The notes under the pieces are model-generated. The model was not told the DNA's origin. It saw nothing but the letters and a program-made list of their open reading frames with translations, and searched no databases. A stretch of 64,000 nucleotides of DNA, from the NCBI GenBank assembly GCA_033344895.1, contig JAWPMN010000001.1, positions 4,472,001 through 4,536,000 on the forward strand, given 5' to 3'. How positions within the stretch are numbered: the first letter of the stretch is position 1; the number at the start of each line of letters is the position of its first letter. Of the stretch, positions 55,067 through 63,622 are shown piece after piece. Made by a program: the position numbers and the translations under genes. The DNA comes from Alphaproteobacteria bacterium. Its GTDB lineage: Bacteria; Pseudomonadota; Alphaproteobacteria; UBA8366; Aestuariispiraceae.

Positions 55067-55651
55067 ATGAAACCGCTTCTGACAGCCACCGCCCTGACCA
55101 TGTCTCTTGGTTTCGCCGCAGCGCCGGCGATGGCCGAAACGGGCAGCGCCGTCCCCGAAGAGCGGAGAAACTACGAGCGCCACATCGAGCGCGAAGTGAA
55201 CCTTTACGAAGAGCGCATGGAAACGATGGAAATCGATCCGTCGGTCCGCGCCTCCTGGGTCAAGGTCAACCAGGACTGGAACACCGTATCCGACGAACCG
55301 GTCGGCAGCCCGAAATACGACAGCCTGAAGGCCGATTTCGAGGAAGCCTGGGCCGAGTTCAAGAGCGAGTTCGAAGCGGCCGAGAGGAAGGGCTGGGCAT
55401 CGAACTCCGCCGTTCCGGAAGAACGCCGTACGTTCGAGCAGAGCACGTCCTATGACATCGTGCGTCACGAAATCCTCGTGGTCGAAGCTGACGCACCGGA
55501 ATCGGTCGCCGAGAAGCTGAACGAAGTCCGCTCGAACTGGTATCGGATGCATGAAGCCGAGACTTACGCGCAATGGGACGCGGCCCGAGACGACTATGTC
55601 GAGAGCTGGCGCGAGTATGTCGACGCGGCCAACGAGGCCAATGTGATGTAA
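55067..55651 (+). CDS. Secreted hypothetical protein with two internal repeats
   Basis: The 194-aa protein has a signal peptide ending APAMA-ET and two tandem units, each starting SAVPEERR (mature residues ~3 and ~88) and ending in a Trp- and acid-rich helix (FEEAWAEFKSEFEAAE and YVESWREYVDAANEA). It is helical and strongly acidic. I do not recognise a family. It starts at ATG 55067 behind AAAGGAG and is followed by a strong terminator, so it is a single-gene unit. Confidence 0.75.
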   Translation: MKPLLTATALTMSLGFAAAPAMAETGSAVPEERRNYERHIEREVNLYEERMETMEIDPSVRASWVKVNQDWNTVSDEPVGSPKYDSLKADFEEAWAEFKSEFEAAERKGWASNSAVPEERRTFEQSTSYDIVRHEILVVEADAPESVAEKLNEVRSNWYRMHEAETYAQWDAARDDYVESWREYVDAANEANVM

Positions 55652-55674
55652 TCGGCCTGACAATCCCTGAGGAG

Positions 55675-55705
55675 ACGGCGCCCCCTATCGGGCGCCGTTT
55701 TCCTT
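55675..55705 (+). terminator. Rho-independent terminator
   Basis: ACGGCGCCC and GGGCGCCGT form a 9-bp perfect stem with a 6-nt loop, followed by TTTCCTTT. It lies 24 nt after the stop of the secreted repeat protein. Confidence 0.8.
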
Positions 55706-55829
55706 TGGCCGAAACCGTCACAGGTACCGGGGTGAGGCACCTCAACGCATTGATTGGGGCGGGGACTGCGATTAAGCCTGTGTTAGAGATTTTCGGCGAT
55801 AATTCCGGTCCTTCCGGATAGAGGTAAAG

Positions 55830-56453
55830 ATGCCTGACTGGATTGATCCGAGTACGGAGTCGATAGAAGGCGCGGCCGACCTGATTGTCTCGGGCCGATG
55901 GCGTGACGCCTTCGCGCATGGTGTCGACGACATCGCATTCGTCGACGAATCCTGGCTTCCCCAGGAGAAAGCCCACCAGGACGTGCTGGACTTCTGGAAG
56001 TCGCAAAAGGCCAGGCGATCCGACAGCCTCTTCACGTCAAGCATGGTGGACCCGACAGCGATAGGAAAAGTCCTGTCGAAAATTATGCTTCTGGATGTGG
56101 AAGAGGACGGTATGGATGCCCGATACAGGGTGTACGGCACCGGCATATCCTCGATGGTCGGCAAGGACTGGACCGGCAAACTGGTGTCGGAGATGAACCG
56201 GTCCGTTCGATCCAACCAGGCACTGTTCTATCGCGCCTGCTACCGCGCCGTATTCAGGACCGCGAAACCGATGTTCACCCATCACCAGCCGCTGAGCTGG
56301 ATCGATGCGAGCGCCTGGAAGCGGCTGATACTGCCGGTGCATGACGAATTCGGAAACAAGGTGGTCCGGTTTCTGGTCTGCAACCTGGCCGACAAGGGAC
56401 GCGAACTGAGTTCCCATGAATGGAAACTCATGCACGATCAGCGCTATAGCTGA
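55830..56453 (+). CDS. PAS_5 (DUF1457-type) protein, copy 2
   Basis: The 207-aa protein fits the PAS_5 outline: HQDVLDFWKSQKARRSDSLFTSSMVDPTAIGKVLSKIMLLDVEEDG, ARYRVYGTGISSMVGKDWTGKLVSEM, and a late strand KVVRFLVCNLADKG. It begins with an acidic leader of about 45 residues. No output domain is present. The role is unknown. Confidence 0.75.
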   Translation: MPDWIDPSTESIEGAADLIVSGRWRDAFAHGVDDIAFVDESWLPQEKAHQDVLDFWKSQKARRSDSLFTSSMVDPTAIGKVLSKIMLLDVEEDGMDARYRVYGTGISSMVGKDWTGKLVSEMNRSVRSNQALFYRACYRAVFRTAKPMFTHHQPLSWIDASAWKRLILPVHDEFGNKVVRFLVCNLADKGRELSSHEWKLMHDQRYS

Positions 56454-56471
56454 TCGCCGGGACGGTCTCCC

Positions 56472-57296
56472 CTAGTTCAATTCGCGGCTCAGAAACGCGT
56501 CAATCGTCTGTTGCGCTGATGCGATCGCTTCGGCATTCGGCTCCAGACGATAGCCAAGATAGTCGCGCGACCCGACTGGCTGGCCGCGCCAGGCCGTCAT
56601 GTCGAAGGAATGATAGGCACCGGGAATCTTCTCGACCTGAAACGCCGGGCTTCCGGCCTGGTTCTCCATCGCCTTGTCGCACAGGCGCGCGGGCGTCCAG
56701 TCATCGGCCTCTCCGATGATGACCTGGACCGGCGCGAGGGTTTCGAAGGTGCCGGCATTGGCACCGACACCGCACCAGGGATACATCGGGATCGCCGCGG
56801 CAAAGCGCAGGTCGACGGGAACGTTCCGCGGCAGCTTCCCCTTCGTCACCGCATTCAGGGCAGTCGTTCCGCCGTTGGAAAAGCCCATCAGTACCACCCT
56901 GGCCGGATCGACGTCGTCTCGCGCCGCTAGCCATGCCAGACCGCCGTATGCGTCCTCCGTCCGCGCCAGCAGGCCGACCTTCGCGCCGGTCGCGAGAGAC
57001 GCGCAGATGCCGTCCGGATGCCCGCGCGATTCGAAACTGTCGATGGCAAGCGCATGAAAGCCGCGCGCGTTGAACCACAGGGCCCAGTTTTCGATATTGT
57101 CGCCATACCAGCCGCCGCAGCCGTGTTGAAGGATAACTGCCGGCGCGCGCCCTTCCAGGTGCGGGGCGGGCCAGAATTTGGCGGTCACCCGGACCGGGTC
57201 CTGAAACGGTGCCGGCCAACTGTCGATCTTCAGCGTCTGGCTCCACCCCACCAAGCAGAAGGCCAGACAGAGCGGCAGCAGTTTCAAGAGACGCAT
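56472..57296 (-). CDS. Dienelactone hydrolase-like alpha/beta hydrolase, exported
   Basis: The 274-aa protein has an N-terminal signal (MRLLKLLPLCLAFCLVGWSQ) and a serine hydrolase fold with nucleophile in GFSNGG, the Asp in IGEADDW and the His in GAYHSFD. An HGCGGWYGDN oxyanion region is seen. It resembles dienelactone hydrolases but is predicted to be exported. I start it at ATG 57296 behind GGGGGAGG. Confidence 0.83.
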   Translation of the reverse strand: MRLLKLLPLCLAFCLVGWSQTLKIDSWPAPFQDPVRVTAKFWPAPHLEGRAPAVILQHGCGGWYGDNIENWALWFNARGFHALAIDSFESRGHPDGICASLATGAKVGLLARTEDAYGGLAWLAARDDVDPARVVLMGFSNGGTTALNAVTKGKLPRNVPVDLRFAAAIPMYPWCGVGANAGTFETLAPVQVIIGEADDWTPARLCDKAMENQAGSPAFQVEKIPGAYHSFDMTAWRGQPVGSRDYLGYRLEPNAEAIASAQQTIDAFLSRELN

Positions 57297-57446
57297 CGCA
57301 TCCTCCCCCACGACATACCGGTTCACGTTAGCTTGAAACCCGTGGGCGCGCCAATTTGCGTATCGTCATCCGGGGGCGAATCCGACAAACTCTCCCGTGC
57401 TGAAATCCGAGCAAACTTCCAGAAATCGAGAAAGTGAGACCATCCC

Positions 57447-58451
57447 ATGTTCCGCTCGTTCTTTCTGAGCCGTGAATGGATGTTGTGGGCCTGGCTGGGT
57501 ATGGCCGTGATCGTCGGCGGGACCTGGTATCAGGTCGAGATCGATGTCCAGATCAATGAATGGTTCGGGGGCTTCTACGATCTGGTCCAGAAGGCTTTGG
57601 GGGAGCCGGGCTCCGTGACGCTGGATGAGTATTTTGGGTTCCTGGCGACCTTCGCCAGGATCGCCGGCATCTACATCGTCGTCGCCGTGATGCTGTCCTT
57701 CTTCACCAAGCATTGGGTGTTCCGCTGGCGCCATGCGATGAACAATTTCTACATGTCCCATTGGGAGCGCCTGCGCCATATCGAGGGGGCCAGCCAGCGG
57801 GTCCAGGAGGACACACGCCGCTTCGCAACCATCATGGAATCGCTGGGGAGCAACCTGCTGGATTCGCTGATGACACTGTTCGCCTTCCTGCCGATCCTCT
57901 GGGAACTATCGAAATCCGTGAAGGTGCTGCCCGGGATTGGCGAAGTGGAACACGCGCTTGTCTATGTCGCGGTGATCTTTGCCCTGTTCGGAACCGCCGT
58001 GCTGGCCGTGGTGGGCATCAAGCTGCCCGGCCTCGAGTTCAACAACCAGAAGGTTGAGGCCGCCTACCGCAAGGAACTGGTCTATGGCGAGGATCACGAG
58101 GACCGGGCCCAGCCGCCGACGGTCGCCGAACTGTTTCACCATGTGCGGCGCAACTATTTCCGGCTGTTCTTCCACTACATGTATTTCGACGTCGCCAAGT
58201 GGTCCTATCTGCAGTTCGGGGTAATCGTGCCCTATATCGCACTGGGCCCGACGATTGTGTCCGGCGCCATATCTCTGGGTGTGATGCAGCAGATCGTGCG
58301 GGCCTTCGGCCGCGTGGAATCATCCTTCCAGTTCCTGGTCCGAAGCTGGAGCATCATCGTCGAACTTATCTCGGTCTATAAGCGTCTGCGCGCCTTCGAA
58401 GCCGAAATCTACCGGGATGTTCCGCCAAGCAGGGCACTGCCGGAATCCTAA
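57447..58451 (+). CDS. SbmA/BacA-like inner-membrane transporter
   Basis: The 334-aa protein matches the SbmA/BacA family, which imports antimicrobial peptides and affects very-long-chain lipid A in rhizobia. It shows several membrane segments, FRWRHAMNNFYMSHWERLRHIEGASQRVQEDTRRFA, LPGLEFNNQKVEAAYRKELVYGEDH and FGRVESSFQFLVRSW. It is shorter than E. coli SbmA (406 aa) and has no ATPase domain. Confidence 0.87.
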   Translation: MFRSFFLSREWMLWAWLGMAVIVGGTWYQVEIDVQINEWFGGFYDLVQKALGEPGSVTLDEYFGFLATFARIAGIYIVVAVMLSFFTKHWVFRWRHAMNNFYMSHWERLRHIEGASQRVQEDTRRFATIMESLGSNLLDSLMTLFAFLPILWELSKSVKVLPGIGEVEHALVYVAVIFALFGTAVLAVVGIKLPGLEFNNQKVEAAYRKELVYGEDHEDRAQPPTVAELFHHVRRNYFRLFFHYMYFDVAKWSYLQFGVIVPYIALGPTIVSGAISLGVMQQIVRAFGRVESSFQFLVRSWSIIVELISVYKRLRAFEAEIYRDVPPSRALPES

Positions 58452-58544
58452 CACTTCGTTAAGATTTACCCCCTAGGCTTCTTTCCCGGACGGAAGGGGT
58501 GATGGGCCGATACGGCACAGGATCACGCATGCGGTGAGGGTCGC

Positions 58545-59156
58545 ATGCGCCGGTCTCGTATCGCGCCGGAAGAAGGGTGGCCGACACCGATGCGGCGCGA
58601 CGACTTGCGACGGCACGATTGCGTGTCGATGGGCGAACTTCGACAGATTCTGACGGACCCGGTTCTGGTTCAGCTGTTCGACTACTGGTGCGATCGGCGT
58701 AGCGTCGACGGATGCATGCCTCGGGACAGGTTGAACCCCGCTGAAATCCGCATGCTGCTGCCCCATGTCTTCATCACGGAGCCATTGGAGAATGCGCGGC
58801 GTCATCGCTATCGGTTGGTCGGCACCTTCATCCAGTCCCAGGTCCGGCAACGCGTGGAGGGGCTGTGTGTCGAGGATATTCGGCACGGTGCGATGCTGGA
58901 CCATCTCAACGAACTGTTCTGTACCGTCGCTACAACGCGTCAGGCAGGGCTCAGCGTATCTGCACTCGACGGCGGCGACCTGCCATCGGCGATCTATCGT
59001 CGATTGGCTCTACCGATGTCCAAGAACGGCGCCGATGTCGATCAGATCCTGGGGGGCTGGGTGGTGGAGTACGACACGGTCGTCCCTCCGGAAAATCAGG
59101 TGCTCAAACCGGAGGAACACCCGGTTTCCCTGTCATTCGCGGCAGGCCTGAACTGA
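58545..59156 (+). CDS. PAS_5 (DUF1457-type) protein, copy 3
   Basis: The 203-aa protein fits the PAS_5 outline: LVQLFDYWCDRRSVDGCMPRDRLNPAEIRMLLPHVFITEPLENAR, HRYRLVGTFIQSQVRQRVEGLCVEDI, and a late LGGWVVEYD. The start is not certain; ATG 58590 or 58629 would shorten it. It follows the SbmA-like gene. Confidence 0.72.
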   Translation: MRRSRIAPEEGWPTPMRRDDLRRHDCVSMGELRQILTDPVLVQLFDYWCDRRSVDGCMPRDRLNPAEIRMLLPHVFITEPLENARRHRYRLVGTFIQSQVRQRVEGLCVEDIRHGAMLDHLNELFCTVATTRQAGLSVSALDGGDLPSAIYRRLALPMSKNGADVDQILGGWVVEYDTVVPPENQVLKPEEHPVSLSFAAGLN

Positions 59157-59164
59157 CCCCATGG

Positions 59165-59200
59165 AAAAAGGGCCCGACGTCGCCGCCGGGCCCCTTCCCT
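59165..59200. terminator. Hairpin between PAS_5 and livK
   Basis: GGGCCCG and CGGGCCC form a 7-bp stem across a 10-nt loop, flanked by AAAAA on the left and CTTCCCTT on the right. It lies between convergent genes and may work on both strands. Confidence 0.55.
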
Positions 59201-59216
59201 TCAAATCGTATTCGAA

Positions 59217-60410
59217 TTACCGGATCTGCACGGTGGTGAAGGCGCCGCCTTCGACCAGCAGTTCGCGGTAGGAGCCGGCGGCCTCGCCCGGCCCGATCAG
59301 TTCCACGGCGGTCGCGCCGACATAGTCGATGTCGCCGCCATTCGCCAGGATCTCGAGACCCTTGGCCAGTTCACCCGGCAGGATCGGCTCGCCCGGCGCG
59401 TTGGCGACCTCCATGACCTTGTCCTTGACCGCGGCGCTGTCGGTCGTGCCGGCCGCCTGCATGGCCAGCAGAATCAGCGCAGCCGCGTCGTAGCTTTCCG
59501 GACGGAAGGCACCATCGCCGTCCACGCCATTCGCCTTCGCGAAGTCGAGGAACATGCTGGCCCCTTCGGAATCGTTCCCCGGCAGCGTGCCGACGGTACC
59601 GTCGATGTCGGAACCGAAGGTTTCGACCAGTGCTTCCGAAGTCATACCGTCGCCGACCAGGAAGGTGTCGAACGCACCTGTGTCCAGCGAACTCTGGATG
59701 ATGCCGCGACCACCCTGATCGACATAACCGAAGACCGCCAGGACGTCGCCGCCCGATGCGGCCAGCGTGCCGACCTCAGCCGAGTAGTCCGCCTTGCCGT
59801 CTTCATGCGCAACAGAGGTCGTTACCGTGCCGCCGGCCGCTTCGAAGGAGGACTGGAACGCATCGGCCAGACCCTTGCCGTAGTCGTTGTTCGTGTAGGT
59901 TACCGCCGCCGACTTGAGGCCGCGGTCCTTCATGATGTCGGCCAGAACCTGACCCTGACGGGCATCGGACGGCGCGGTACGGAAGAAATAGCCGTTGTCT
60001 TCCAGGGCGGACAGAGCCGGCGACGTCGCCGACGGCGAGATCATCACGACACCCTTCGGAATGGTGACGTTGTTGGCCACCGCGCCGGTCACACCGGAGC
60101 AATCTGCGCCGACGATCGCCGCGACTCCATCGGAAGTCACCAGACGTTCGGCAGCAGCCGTCGCGGCCGCGCTGTCGACGCAGGTCGAGTCGGCCCGAAC
60201 CGGCGTCACGGTTTCGCCACCGAGCAGCTTGCCGCTGTCGGAGACTTCCTTCATCGCCAGTTCCGCCGCATCGGCCATGCCGGGCGTGACGGATTCGATC
60301 GGCCCGGTGAAGCCGAGAATGATGCCGAGCTTGACCTCAGCCTGCGCCGCGCCGGAAATGCCCGTCGCGCCCAGGGCCAGCATGCTCGTCGCTAGCAACA
60401 GTTTCTTCAT
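59217..60410 (-). CDS. livK: Branched-chain amino acid type ABC substrate-binding protein
   Basis: The 397-aa periplasmic protein has a signal peptide ending GAAQA-EV and LivK-family blocks (LGIILGFTGPIESVTPGMADAAELAMKEV, AIVGADCSGVTGAV, TYTNNDYGKGLADAF). It heads livK-M-H-F-G with GGGAG before ATG 60410. The family takes branched-chain amino acids, amides, urea or aromatic acids; the ligand cannot be read. Confidence 0.9.
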   Translation of the reverse strand: MKKLLLATSMLALGATGISGAAQAEVKLGIILGFTGPIESVTPGMADAAELAMKEVSDSGKLLGGETVTPVRADSTCVDSAAATAAAERLVTSDGVAAIVGADCSGVTGAVANNVTIPKGVVMISPSATSPALSALEDNGYFFRTAPSDARQGQVLADIMKDRGLKSAAVTYTNNDYGKGLADAFQSSFEAAGGTVTTSVAHEDGKADYSAEVGTLAASGGDVLAVFGYVDQGGRGIIQSSLDTGAFDTFLVGDGMTSEALVETFGSDIDGTVGTLPGNDSEGASMFLDFAKANGVDGDGAFRPESYDAAALILLAMQAAGTTDSAAVKDKVMEVANAPGEPILPGELAKGLEILANGGDIDYVGATAVELIGPGEAAGSYRELLVEGGAFTTVQIR

Positions 60411-60503
60411 CAAGACTACTCCCAGATTAAGGCCGCTTCCCCATGAGGCGGCTCCATTATTGTCATTGCGTTCCGCCCGCGTCGGTCCTGATTCCACCCC
60501 CGA

Positions 60504-61892
60504 TCAGCGATCGGCGCGTACCGGCTCCGGCAGAATGCCTTTGGGACTGAAACGCATCGCAAGCAGCAGCACAAGCCCCATCAACAGGGGCCGCATGTGC
60601 GCCGCAGCGCCCAACAGATGCTCGCGTACCGGGTTGTCTTCCGCAAGTCCGGAGGTCAGCAGATCCAACACGAATGCACCGGCCGGCTCCGCCTGAACCC
60701 AGGCGAACCAGATCAGGAACCCACCGATGACGGAACCGTGGTTATTGCCCGAGCCGCCGACGATCACCATCACCCAGATCAGGAAGGTATAGCGCAGCGG
60801 ATTGTATGTCCCCGGCGTGAACTGCCCGTCCAGAGTGGTCAGCATCGCCCCGGCGATCCCGATAACGGCAGAGCCCAGGATGAAGGTCTGCAGGTGGCGT
60901 TTGGTAACGTCTTTGCCCATCGCTTCGGCAGCGACCTCGTTGTCGCGGATGGCCCGCATCATCCGGCCCCAGGGCGAATTCAGCGCCTTCTGAGCCAGCA
61001 CGAACAGGCAGACCAGAACTGCGGAGAACAGGATCACGTAGCACAGTTTCACCGCGATACCGGCGTCGTACTGGGCGAATCCCCGCAGCATGTCGAGGCG
61101 CGCATCGCCGCTCACCCCCTGCAGGGCGGAGGCATGAAACCATTCGACCCAGCCCAGGAACCAGTCCGATTCCTGCAGGACGATTTCCTTGGGAACCGGG
61201 CGATCAAGGCCGCTGACATTCTTCACACCGCGCGCCAGCCATTCTTCGTTCTTGATGACGGCGATGACGATTTCGCCAATCCCCAGCGTCGCAATGGCCA
61301 GATAGTCCGCGCGCAGTCCCAAGGCGATCTTGCCGATCCCCCAGGCAACCAGGGCGGCAAGCAGCCCCCCCACGGGCCAGGACAGGATGATCGGCAGATT
61401 GAGCCCGCCCAGGAATCCGGTCAGCGCCGGATCGACCGCCTCGATGGCATCGGTGCCCGCGTCAAAGAACTGTCGAACGATGAAATATCCGACGAGAACG
61501 GTCAGCGTCAGGACGATCTTGCGCGTGCGCCCCGGCCGCATGACCGCGAAGATGACAAAGATCGCCGCAACCAGGACCGCCAGCATCGCGGCGGACATCA
61601 GGACATTGAATCCGCCGGCACTCCAGGCCTCCGGAACCGGGGCCTCGGAGATCAGGACGCCCGCAAGGCCGCCCAGGGCCGCAAAGCCAACGGTCCCGGC
61701 GCTGAACAGCCCGGCATAGCCCCACTGGATGTTCACGCCCAGCGCCATGATCGCGGAGATCAGGCAAAGGTTGATCATGACCAGGGCGACGGACCAGGAC
61801 TGCAGAAAGCCGATCAGAATCAGCAGCAGCGCCATGCCGATATAGGCGAACAGAGTTCTCCGGCCGAGTGGCGACATGTCCCCGATCCTCAT
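60504..61892 (-). CDS. livM: Branched-chain amino acid type ABC permease LivM
   Basis: The 462-aa permease is long for LivM because of inserts between membrane segments. It carries the family blocks LCLISAIMALGVNIQWGYAGLFSAGTVGFAALGG, LRADYLAIATLGIGEIVIAV and AIRDNEVAAEAMGKDVTKRHLQTFILGSAVIGIAGAM. Its start overlaps the livH stop by 4 bp. Confidence 0.9.
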   Translation of the reverse strand: MRIGDMSPLGRRTLFAYIGMALLLILIGFLQSWSVALVMINLCLISAIMALGVNIQWGYAGLFSAGTVGFAALGGLAGVLISEAPVPEAWSAGGFNVLMSAAMLAVLVAAIFVIFAVMRPGRTRKIVLTLTVLVGYFIVRQFFDAGTDAIEAVDPALTGFLGGLNLPIILSWPVGGLLAALVAWGIGKIALGLRADYLAIATLGIGEIVIAVIKNEEWLARGVKNVSGLDRPVPKEIVLQESDWFLGWVEWFHASALQGVSGDARLDMLRGFAQYDAGIAVKLCYVILFSAVLVCLFVLAQKALNSPWGRMMRAIRDNEVAAEAMGKDVTKRHLQTFILGSAVIGIAGAMLTTLDGQFTPGTYNPLRYTFLIWVMVIVGGSGNNHGSVIGGFLIWFAWVQAEPAGAFVLDLLTSGLAEDNPVREHLLGAAAHMRPLLMGLVLLLAMRFSPKGILPEPVRADR

Positions 61893-62914
61893 GTGATCAC
61901 CTTTCCGCGGAAGATGCCGGTCGGTCGCACAAGCAGCACAATGACCAGAATGATGAAGGAGACCGCGAACTTGTACTCGGTCGACAGTATCTGCATCAGG
62001 CCGTCCGGCTCCCAGCCGCCCGGGCCGAGATAGGCGAGCGCCTTCTTGTAAGCGTAGGTCACCATCACCTCAGAAAAGGCAACGATATAGCCGCCGACAA
62101 TGGCACCGATGGGCTGCCCGATCCCGCCAACGATGGCTGCCGCGAACATCGGCAGAATGAGTTGGAAATAGGTGAAGGGCTTGAAGCTCTTGTCCAGCCC
62201 GTAGAGCGTCCCTGCGATTGTCGCCAGAACAGCCGCGAGGATCCACGTCACGGCAACGATACGATCCGGATTGATGCCCGACAGAAGCGCCAGGTCCTCG
62301 TTATCCGAATAGGCCCGCATCGCCTTGCCGGTCCGGGTCTTCTGCAGGAACCAGAACAGGGCCGCGACCACGACGATCGCCACGACCACCGTCACCCCCT
62401 GACTGAATTTTATGGTAACGCCTTCGGCAAGGCCGGTGATTTCCTTGAATTCCCGCGCGTTGATGAGAAAGCGCTCCCCATCCGCGAAACGCTGATCGTC
62501 CGGCCCGATGATGAACCGCGTCACCCCGTTCAGGACGTACATCACACCGACGGAGGCAACGACGAGGATCACCGGCGCCGCCCGGCGCTTGCGATAGAAC
62601 CGAAATACGCTTCGGTCGATCAGCAGGGTCGCGGCGATCGCAACGACGATACCGATCGGCAGGGCCAGCAATGCGGTAGGCAGTGGATCGATCCCGATGC
62701 CCTGCGCCTGGAGCCAATAGGTCACGAGGACGACCACCATCGTCCCGAAGGCCATCAGGTCGCCATGGGCGAAGTTGGCAAACCGTAGAATGCCGAAGAC
62801 CAGCGTGATGCCCAGCGCGCCGAGCGCCAGTTGAGACCCATAGGACAGCGCCGGCACGAATACGAAATTCGACATCAGCGCCAAAGCGTTCAGGAGCTCG
62901 AATGTCTCGGACAT
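61889..62914 (-). CDS. livH: Branched-chain amino acid type ABC permease LivH
   Basis: The 341-aa permease has about eight membrane segments and LivH-family blocks SQLALGALGITLVFGILRFANFAHGDLMAFG and RTGKAMRAYSDNEDLALLSGINPDRIVAVTWILAAVLATIAG. It lies 3 nt after livF and overlaps livM by 4 bp. It works with LivM as the membrane channel. Confidence 0.92.
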   Translation of the reverse strand: MSETFELLNALALMSNFVFVPALSYGSQLALGALGITLVFGILRFANFAHGDLMAFGTMVVVLVTYWLQAQGIGIDPLPTALLALPIGIVVAIAATLLIDRSVFRFYRKRRAAPVILVVASVGVMYVLNGVTRFIIGPDDQRFADGERFLINAREFKEITGLAEGVTIKFSQGVTVVVAIVVVAALFWFLQKTRTGKAMRAYSDNEDLALLSGINPDRIVAVTWILAAVLATIAGTLYGLDKSFKPFTYFQLILPMFAAAIVGGIGQPIGAIVGGYIVAFSEVMVTYAYKKALAYLGPGGWEPDGLMQILSTEYKFAVSFIILVIVLLVRPTGIFRGKVIT

Positions 62915-62917
62915 GGA

Positions 62918-63622
62918 TCAGCCCCCCAGGAATGATTGCCGCACTTCGGCATCGGCCAGCAGGGCCTCGCCGGTGTCGGTGAAGCGGTTCTCGCCGGAAA
63001 CCAGGACGTAGCCGATATCCGCAATCTCCAATGCCTGCCGCGCATTCTGTTCGACGATCAGGACCGCGATGCCGGTCTTCTTGATGGCGATCACACGGTC
63101 GAACAGTTCGTCCATGACGATTGGCGACACGCCGGCAGTTGGCTCATCGAGCATGAGGACGCTCGGTTGCGTCATCAGGGCGCGACCGACAGCGACCTGC
63201 TGGCGCTGACCACCGGACAGTTCCCCCGCAAACTGCTTGCGCTTTTCCTTCAGGATGGGGAACAGGTCAAACACCTCCTCCATCGTGCCGGAGAAATCGT
63301 CACGACGCAGGTAGGCGCCCATTTCCAGGTTTTCCTCGACGGTCATCCCGGCGAAAACGTTGTTGGTCTGCGGGACGAACGCCATTTCGCAGGCCACCCG
63401 ATCCTGCGGGCTGAGCGCCGTAATATCCCGACCGCCAAGCGTCACATTCCCTTCGCGCAGATCGAGCATGCCGAACAGTGCCTTCATGGCGGTCGACTTT
63501 CCGGCGCCATTGGGGCCGACGACAACCGCGATCTGTCCCTTGTCGACCGCAACTGTGCAGCCGTTGAGAATGTCCGCGCCGCCATAGCCCCCGCGCATAT
63601 CCTTGCCGATCAGGTGGCTCAT
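62918..63622 (-). CDS. livF: Branched-chain amino acid type ABC ATPase LivF
   Basis: The 234-aa ATPase has Walker A VGPNGAGKST, signature LSGGQRQQ and Walker B VLMLDEPTAG, with the LivF-type FVPQTNNVFAGMTVEENLEMGAY. I start it at ATG 63622, which overlaps the livG stop by 4 bp; the longer frame would run into livG. Confidence 0.93.
   Translation of the reverse strand: MSHLIGKDMRGGYGGADILNGCTVAVDKGQIAVVVGPNGAGKSTAMKALFGMLDLREGNVTLGGRDITALSPQDRVACEMAFVPQTNNVFAGMTVEENLEMGAYLRRDDFSGTMEEVFDLFPILKEKRKQFAGELSGGQRQQVAVGRALMTQPSVLMLDEPTAGVSPIVMDELFDRVIAIKKTGIAVLIVEQNARQALEIADIGYVLVSGENRFTDTGEALLADAEVRQSFLGG

Noticed and set aside
60597-62033. 478-aa frame on the plus strand opposite livM
   Set aside because: It is highly charged and without domains, and lies wholly opposite a permease gene whose hydrophobic codons create it.
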